This document shows positions 58,501-64,000 of a stretch of DNA of 64,000 nucleotides, piece by piece (the stretch's first letter is position 1; each line of letters begins with the position of its first letter). The stretch spans positions 2,666,001 to 2,730,000 of the forward strand of contig NZ_CP011503.1 in assembly GCF_001028665.1 (NCBI RefSeq), read 5' to 3'. Made by a program: the position numbers and the translations under genes. The notes under the pieces were generated by a model. That model did not search any database, was not told the DNA's origin, and was given only the letters and a program-made list of their open reading frames with translations. The stretch is from Burkholderia pyrrocinia (lineage in GTDB: Bacteria; Pseudomonadota; Gammaproteobacteria; Burkholderiales; Burkholderiaceae).

Positions 58501-59725
58501 GTTCTGGTCCCCGTGTCCGCGACGACGACCGATGCGGGCTGGAAGGCGGCCCGTGGATGATCGCGCGGATATCAATGGGAGGCGGTCGCACGTTCGTCGC
58601 GCAGGGGCGCTGTCGTTCGCCCCTGGCGGACGCGTCGCGTCGCCTCCCGGCTTCGTTGCTTTGGCGTCCCCGTCTGTCTGTTGCCATGCGAGTACTTCGG
58701 GACGCACCTGTCTGACATTAAGCAAAGCGTGAGCCATCGGCCGCGATGCCCCGCGCAGCAAGGGTCCGGCGACGGGCGGTGAATGTGGACCGGGTGGCGG
58801 CGGCGTGTTTTGATTCACCGACGAATCAGCTTGTGCGATCGCGGACTCCGCTGGCGGGCGCTCGGGGCCATCGCGTGCGATCGGCGTCGCGGTTCGCACG
58901 CGTCATGCAGCGGGCGATTCGTCTGCCGAACCCGTGCTGCCTTGCCGGGCGCGGCGTTGCGTGGCGTACCGTCGCGCACTGCTCGTCGCAAGTGCATTGG
59001 CCGGGACGCCGATGCGGTGCCCGCTGCCGCTCGCGCCGGATGGAACGGACTCCGATGTAACGACCGTGTCCCGGCGCCGCGTTACACATTCGCAACGTTT
59101 CCCGCGCATCGATTCGTATGACGCGAACGACGCTGCATGTCCGGGAAATCTTGCGCGCATGACCGTGACGGGCAGTCGATCGAGTACCGCGCACTGCACA
59201 GACGAAAGTTGCGAATCGAGATGACGCAAAGCGATTCGAAAGATTCGTGAGGTGCGGGACGCAATCGGCGCTCGACATGAATTCACGATTCATCGGACGA
59301 CGTCGTCAGACGGATCGCGCACGCCGCCGGATGTTTATTCGTGTCGCGCTCATTCGGCGATGAGACTGCTCGTAGCAGTTGTGAAACATTCCGCAACGCA
59401 CTGCATGTGCGCCGTGAGTGCCGCGCGAAGCGGGCCGGGACGCGGGGCGGGTGGTTTGAATATTGCTGGTGTGGAAGGGACGTGGCGAACAGATGCGACG
59501 CTCGACACTGCGAGGAACGACACATGACGTGACGGATCAAGTGCAACGGGACGCCGGTAGTACGACGATTCGCGTGGCCCAGACCGCGCGGACAGGACGG
59601 CGCGCTCGCCCCGCGACACCGCCACGTGATGTTGTCCGCGTGCGAGTACGGGTAGCGCCGCCTGAATACATGCTTCGCGCCACATGCAGGGTCATTCGGC
59701 GCGAAGTGGCTCAACGAGGATAACG
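58501..59725. promoter_or_regulatory. long divergent intergenic region, no gene supported
   Basis: About 1.2 kb between the leftward synthase run and rightward wecB. No frame on either strand has a ribosome-binding site, motif or Burkholderia-like codon bias. GC is a little lower than in the flanks. I noticed several short repeats of the type ATTCGT or GATTCG (58919, 59110, 59235, 59243, 59337, 59566) but cannot show they are binding sites. It probably holds the control region of the polysaccharide locus. Confidence 0.45.
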
Positions 59726-60943
59726 ATGAAAAAGATCTTGCTTGTGTTCGGGACTCGGCCGGAGGCCATCAAGATGGCGCCGCTGGTGCGTGCGCTGAAG
59801 GCGCAAGCGGGTGTCGACGCCAGGGTATGCGTGACCGCGCAGCATCGTGAGATGCTCGATCAGGTGCTGACGCTGTTCGACATCAAGCCCGACTACGATC
59901 TCAACCTGATGCGGCAAAGCCAGACGTTGACCGACGTGACGACCGGCATTCTTCAGGCGATCGGCGTGGTCTTCGACGAATTGCGTCCGGACGTCGTGCT
60001 GGTGCACGGCGATACGACGACGACGCTCGCGGTCAGTCTCGCGGCGTTCTACCGCTATCTGCCGGTCGGGCATGTCGAGGCCGGTTTGCGCAGCGGCGAC
60101 ATCTGGTCGCCGTGGCCGGAGGAGTTGAATCGCCGCGTGACCGACGCGGTGTCGTCATGGCATTTCGCGCCGACCGGGCAGGCCCGCGACAACCTGCTCA
60201 GCGAGGGCGTGCCGGGCGGGGCGGTCTCGCTGACCGGCAATACCGTGATCGACGCGCTGCATGAGGTCAAGCGGATGCTGGACCGCACGACCGCGCTCAC
60301 GGACAAGGTCGCCGCACGTTTTCCGTTTCTCGAACCGTCGCGGCGCGTGGTGTTGATCACCGGCCATCGCCGCGAGAGCTTCGGCGAGCCGTTCCAGAAT
60401 TTCTGCGACGCGCTGTGCACGCTCGCGAAACGCTATCGCGACGCGCAGTTCGTCTATCCGCTGCACATGAATCCGAACGTGCGTGAGCCGGCGCGCGCGC
60501 GGCTCGGCGGCGTGCCGAACATTTACCTGATCGAGCCGCAGGAATATCTGTCGTTCGTATTCCTGATGTCGCGCGCGCATTTCATCATCACCGATTCGGG
60601 CGGCATTCAGGAAGAAGGGCCGGCATTGGGCAAGCCGGTGCTCGTCACGCGCGAGACGACCGAGCGGCCCGAAGCGATCCAGGCCGGTACCGCGCGGCTC
60701 GTCGGCACGGATCAGGAACGGATCGTGTGGGAGGCGTCGCGATTGTTCGACAGCGAAAGCGCGTACGAGGAAATGTCGCGCGCGAGCAATCCGTATGGCG
60801 ACGGTCATGCGAGCGAGCGGATCGTGCACGCGCTGATGCGTACGCCGGGGGTGCCCGCGAAGACGACGAGCTTCTCGATGGGGGCCATGGAGATGCCGTA
60901 TAACGCGCTGACGCTGGGGTTGCAGGCGTTGCGGTCGCCATGA
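59726..60943 (+). CDS. wecB: UDP-N-acetylglucosamine 2-epimerase (non-hydrolysing)
   Basis: A 405-residue GT-B-fold enzyme converting UDP-GlcNAc to UDP-ManNAc. Family signatures: N-terminal [52 protein letters not shown], and the UDP-binding [19 protein letters not shown]. Length is slightly above the usual 370-390 because of a C-terminal tail. ATG at 59726 follows CGAGGA; an upstream in-frame ATG lacks context. It is divergent from the GT2 synthase gene, so it likely supplies ManNAc to that polymer rather than to enterobacterial common antigen. Confidence 0.94.
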   Translation: MKKILLVFGTRPEAIKMAPLVRALKAQAGVDARVCVTAQHREMLDQVLTLFDIKPDYDLNLMRQSQTLTDVTTGILQAIGVVFDELRPDVVLVHGDTTTTLAVSLAAFYRYLPVGHVEAGLRSGDIWSPWPEELNRRVTDAVSSWHFAPTGQARDNLLSEGVPGGAVSLTGNTVIDALHEVKRMLDRTTALTDKVAARFPFLEPSRRVVLITGHRRESFGEPFQNFCDALCTLAKRYRDAQFVYPLHMNPNVREPARARLGGVPNIYLIEPQEYLSFVFLMSRAHFIITDSGGIQEEGPALGKPVLVTRETTERPEAIQAGTARLVGTDQERIVWEASRLFDSESAYEEMSRASNPYGDGHASERIVHALMRTPGVPAKTTSFSMGAMEMPYNALTLGLQALRSP

Positions 60944-61217
60944 ACGTGGCCGCGCGGTAGCGCAGCGAACTGCCCGGTGCAGTCGTGCAAGGATCCGGTC
61001 CGGCCGCGAGGCCGGCCGGACTTTTGCGTATGTGCGACCACCTCGTTTGGCAACCAGACGAAGCCGGATACACGCCCGGTCAGGCGCCGTCGATGTGTGT
61101 CGGGCCGGTATGTTTCCCCGAGTCATCCCGTTGCGCGTTGCCGCGCACGACATCCCGCAAGCCGGAACGAAAGCAGCCGGCGAGATCACCGGCAAGCATG
61201 CCGGTCGTGACATTCCA

Positions 61218-61535
61218 TTCTGCGAGGGCGAGAAATCCCGTCTCGTGCGCGACCTGGGCGGCAACACGTACCTGATGCTGCGCAACCACGGGCTGCTGAC
61301 CGTCGGCGCCACGCCGGCCGAGGCGTTCGTCGCGATGTACTTCTTCGAAGCGGCGTGCATGATCCAGGTCCGCGCGCAGGCCGGCGGCTCGGCGCTGCTG
61401 CCGATTGCACAACCGATTCTCGACGGCATCAAGCAGCAGATCGCCGCGGTCACGAGAGGGATGGGCGCCGGGGCGCTCGTCTGGCCCGGGCTGCTGCGCC
61501 GGCTCGATCGACGCTATCCCGGCTACGCGGAGTAG
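61218..61535 (+). pseudogene. C-terminal fragment of a class II aldolase/adducin family gene
   Basis: About 105 codons match the C-terminal half of class II aldolases: RLVRDLGGNTYLMLRNHGLL, PAEAFVAMYFFEAACMIQVR and RRLDRRYPGYAE. The N-terminal half with the first metal-binding histidines is missing; upstream sequence in the frame is not aldolase-like and has no start with a ribosome-binding site. The RNHG histidine remains. A decayed gene. Confidence 0.72.
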
Positions 61536-61642
61536 CGCCTGTCGTTGTTGTTTGCGAACGACCGTGCTAAATTCCTGCCAGCACTTGCAACCACGGATCC
61601 ATTCATTCGGCTGACAAGGCCGGCACCCCGGGAGGCAGCACG

Positions 61643-63472
61643 ATGAGCCTGTTGATGTCGCGACGCGATCTCGCGTTCCTGTTGTACGACTGGCTCGATG
61701 CCGAAGCGCTCGTCACGCTGCCGCGTTATGCGGAGCACAGCCGCGAGACCTTCGACGCGGTGCTCGACACCAGCGAGCGGATTGCGGCCGACCTGTTCGC
61801 GCCGCATGCGGCGCGCGGCGACCGCGAGGAGCCGCATTTCGACGGCGAGCGCGTGACGCTGATCCCGGAAGTCGAGCCGGCCGTGCGTGCGTTTGCGAAC
61901 GCCGGACTGATCGCCGCGGGTCACGACGAAGCGCTCGGCGGCATGCGGTTGCCGAAGCTGGTCGAAGCCGCATCGTTCCTGTTCTTCCAGGCGGCGAACA
62001 TCGCGACGGCGGCCTATCCGTTCCTGACCGTCGCGAACGCGAACCTGCTCGTCGCGCACGGTAGCTCCGCACAGATCGACGCGTTCGCGCGCCCTGAACT
62101 GGAAGGGCGTTTCCTCGGCACGATGTGCCTGTCCGAACCGCAAGCCGGTTCGTCGCTGTCCGACATCGCGACGCGCGCGGATTTCGAGCGCGATTCGCCG
62201 CTCGGCCCGCGCTACCGGCTGACCGGCAACAAGATGTGGATTTCCGGCGGCGAACACGAGCTGGCGGAGAACATCGTCCACCTCGTGCTCGCGAAGATTC
62301 CCGACGAACACGGCCGCTTGCAGTCCGGCACGCGCGGCATCTCGCTGTTCATCGTGCCGAAGTACCTGCCGGGAACCGACGGCGGCGCAGCCGGCGAACA
62401 CAACGACGTCGTGCTCGCCGGGCTGAACCACAAGATGGGCTATCGCGGCACGACCAACTGCCTGCTGAATTTCGGCGAAGGCACGCGCTATCGCCCGGAA
62501 GGGCGCGCGGGCGCGATCGGCTATCTGGTCGGCCAGCCGGGCCGCGGCCTTGCATACATGTTCCACATGATGAACGAGGCGCGTATCGGAGTCGGTGCGG
62601 GCGCGGTGGCGCTCGGCTACACGGGTTATCTGCACGCACTCGACTACGCGCGCAACCGCCCGCAGGGGCGTCCGCTCGGGCCGGCCGGCAAGGATGCGGC
62701 CGCGCCGCAGGCGCCGATCGTCGCGCATCCGGACGTGCGGCGGATGCTGCTCGCGCAGAAGGCCTATGTCGAAGGCGGCCTCGCGCTGATCCTGTACTGC
62801 GCGAAGCTGGTCGACGAAGCGCGCGCGCATGAAGATGAAGAGGTGCGCGCCCATGCCACGCGCCTGCTCGACATCCTGACGCCGATTGCGAAAAGCTGGC
62901 CGTCGCAGTGGTGTCTCGCCGCGAACGATCTCGCGATCCAGGTGCACGGCGGCTACGGCTACACGCGCGACTACGCGGTCGAGCGGCTCTATCGCGACAA
63001 TCGTCTCAATCCAATTCACGAAGGCACGCACGGGATCCAGGCACTCGACCTGCTGGGCCGCAAGGTCGCGCAGGACGACGGCGCATTGCTGCGCGCGCTC
63101 GACGCACGGATCCGCACGACCGTCGAACGCGCGCGGGCGCTGGATGCCGGCACACGCGAGCAGGCCGATGCGCTGGCGCAGCGCTGGACGCGGCTGTGCG
63201 ATGTCACCCAGCAGTTGGGCGCGATCGGCGAGCCGCAGACGCGGCTCGCGAATGCAAGCGTTTATCTCGAAGCGTTCGGCCATCTCGTCGTCGCATGGCT
63301 GTGGCTCGACGTGACGCTCGCCGCGCACGGGCATGACGACGGTTTCCACGACGGCAAGCGTGCGGCCGCCCGTTACTTCTTCCGCTGGGAATTGCCGAAG
63401 GTGGATGCGCAGCTCGATCTGCTGTCGAGCGTCGACACGACGACGCTCGACATGCACGACGCGTGGTTCTGA
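61643..63472 (+). CDS. acyl-CoA dehydrogenase, long DmdC-like type
   Basis: A 609-residue flavoprotein that introduces a double bond into an acyl-CoA. The three acyl-CoA dehydrogenase domains are visible: the helical N-domain, the FAD-contacting MCLSEPQAGSSLSDIATRAD and KMWISGGEHE, and the C-domain QVHGGYGYTRDYAVERLYRD then IHEGTHGIQALDLLGRK, where Glu of HEGT is the likely base. A further 120-residue C-terminal helical domain marks the long type (also seen in 3-methylthiopropanoyl-CoA dehydrogenases). The start at 61643 follows GGGAGGCAGC. Substrate unknown. It is followed by an oxidoreductase gene on the same strand. Confidence 0.9.
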   Translation: MSLLMSRRDLAFLLYDWLDAEALVTLPRYAEHSRETFDAVLDTSERIAADLFAPHAARGDREEPHFDGERVTLIPEVEPAVRAFANAGLIAAGHDEALGGMRLPKLVEAASFLFFQAANIATAAYPFLTVANANLLVAHGSSAQIDAFARPELEGRFLGTMCLSEPQAGSSLSDIATRADFERDSPLGPRYRLTGNKMWISGGEHELAENIVHLVLAKIPDEHGRLQSGTRGISLFIVPKYLPGTDGGAAGEHNDVVLAGLNHKMGYRGTTNCLLNFGEGTRYRPEGRAGAIGYLVGQPGRGLAYMFHMMNEARIGVGAGAVALGYTGYLHALDYARNRPQGRPLGPAGKDAAAPQAPIVAHPDVRRMLLAQKAYVEGGLALILYCAKLVDEARAHEDEEVRAHATRLLDILTPIAKSWPSQWCLAANDLAIQVHGGYGYTRDYAVERLYRDNRLNPIHEGTHGIQALDLLGRKVAQDDGALLRALDARIRTTVERARALDAGTREQADALAQRWTRLCDVTQQLGAIGEPQTRLANASVYLEAFGHLVVAWLWLDVTLAAHGHDDGFHDGKRAAARYFFRWELPKVDAQLDLLSSVDTTTLDMHDAWF

Positions 63473-63620
63473 ACGTTGCCACGCTGACATTCCGGAATGC
63501 TGACGATGTTGCGGATGTCGATCCTTCCGGCCGCCGCGTATTCGTCGTGAACCGGAGGTTCGGATGTATCCCGCAAACCGTACCGATGCCCGGCCACGCC
63601 GCGCAAGGAGAGAGGAGAGC

Positions 63621-64000
63621 ATGAAAGCCCTGTTGTGTACCGCATTCGGCCCGATCGACCGCTTGCGCATCGAGGACATCGCGACTCCCGAACCGGCCGC
63701 GGGCCAGGTCCGGATTCAGGTGAAGGCGGCGTCGCTCAATTTCCCCGACGCGCTGATCGTCCAGGGGTTGTATCAGGTGAAGCCGGCGCTGCCGTTCTCG
63801 CCGGGTGCCGAGTTTGCCGGCGTGATCGACGCGGTCGGCGAAGGCGTGACCGCTTGGCGGCCCGGCGATTCGGTGGTCGCGTTTACCGGACACGGCGGGT
63901 TCGCGGAACAGTGCGTGGCCGACGTGCACCAGATCGCCGCGCTGCCGCCGGGCATGACGTTCGAGCAGGGGGCGGCGCTCGTGCTGGCCTACGGCACGTC
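63621..64000 (+). CDS. quinone oxidoreductase / zinc-type MDR dehydrogenase (3' end outside window)
   Basis: The first 126 codons of a medium-chain dehydrogenase/reductase: MKALLCTAFGPIDRLRIEDI, VKAASLNFPDALIVQGLYQV, LPFSPGAEFAGVIDAVGEGV and GFAEQCVADVHQIAALPPGM are the GroES-like N-domain of NADPH:quinone reductases. No structural-zinc cysteines are seen in this part. A strong AAGGAGAGAGGAGAG precedes ATG 63621. The gap after the dehydrogenase is 148 nt. Co-transcription with it is possible. Confidence 0.88.
   Translation, partial: MKALLCTAFGPIDRLRIEDIATPEPAAGQVRIQVKAASLNFPDALIVQGLYQVKPALPFSPGAEFAGVIDAVGEGVTAWRPGDSVVAFTGHGGFAEQCVADVHQIAALPPGMTFEQGAALVLAYGT

Noticed and set aside
61523..63679. 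718-codon open frame on the minus strand
   Set aside because: Antisense to the acyl-CoA dehydrogenase; composition is non-natural and there are no motifs.

Overview
The window looks like chromosomal DNA from a Burkholderia, most likely of the Burkholderia cepacia complex. Backbone genes are GC-rich with strong G/C third-position bias, and the gene set fits: ppx, sixA, an OlsB-type ornithine lipid acyltransferase, uppP, a LysM/M23 lipoprotein, and long acyl-CoA dehydrogenase and ligase genes. Blocks of visibly lower GC interrupt this backbone and carry the accessory content.

Layout. (1) 1-2027: 3' part of ppx and a small exported protein. (2) 2290-9903: an orphan type VI secretion (T6SS) vgrG island (VgrG, lipase effector, exported immunity protein, PAAR, lipoprotein, PAAR remnant). 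It lies between a decayed split tRNA-Pro-like sequence on the left and an intact tRNA-Pro(TGG) on the right. (3) 10065-19294: backbone (sixA, olsB, small membrane proteins, MATE pump, DUF2288 protein, acyl-CoA ligase, M23 lipoprotein, aldose epimerase, uppP) ending in tRNA-Arg(TCT). (4) 19295-about 41100: a mosaic accessory region. It holds a P-loop ATPase that may end in a nuclease domain, an IS3-family element, a 5'-truncated 774-codon ORF, a second vgrG island with a multidomain peptidoglycan-hydrolase effector, a near-identical second IS copy, an IS2-like element with a clean 5-bp target duplication, and a terpenoid cluster. The terpenoid cluster contains a terpene synthase, a Rieske oxygenase, a C-methyltransferase and a divergent dxs fragment. 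It is followed by gene fragments around a LexA-type box. (5) 41123-48557: a tightly overlapping five-gene operon (SWIM protein, DUF5691, MoxR-type AAA+, DUF5682, VWA protein) resembling E. coli yehLMPQ. (6) 48620-60943: an exopolysaccharide locus with glmS, secreted hydrolase-like and deacetylase-like proteins, a membrane protein, a YaiO-type outer-membrane barrel, a beta-helix protein, a GT2 synthase and, divergently, wecB. (7) 61218-64000: an aldolase fragment, an acyl-CoA dehydrogenase and the start of a quinone oxidoreductase.

How the genes may work together. The two vgrG islands each encode a spike, a toxic cargo, a periplasmic antidote and a PAAR tip, and would depend on a T6SS apparatus encoded elsewhere. 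The terpenoid genes resemble the sodorifen-type plan, in which a prenyl diphosphate is C-methylated and then cyclised to a non-canonical homoterpene; here a Rieske oxygenase is added and the dxs gene has decayed. The glmS-to-wecB locus has the parts to make, polymerise, modify and export a hexosamine-rich polymer, probably containing ManNAc or GlcNAc. The yeh-like operon and the ATPase/nuclease gene are the best candidates for incompletely described systems. All functional calls come from reading motifs and gene order; no database search was possible.
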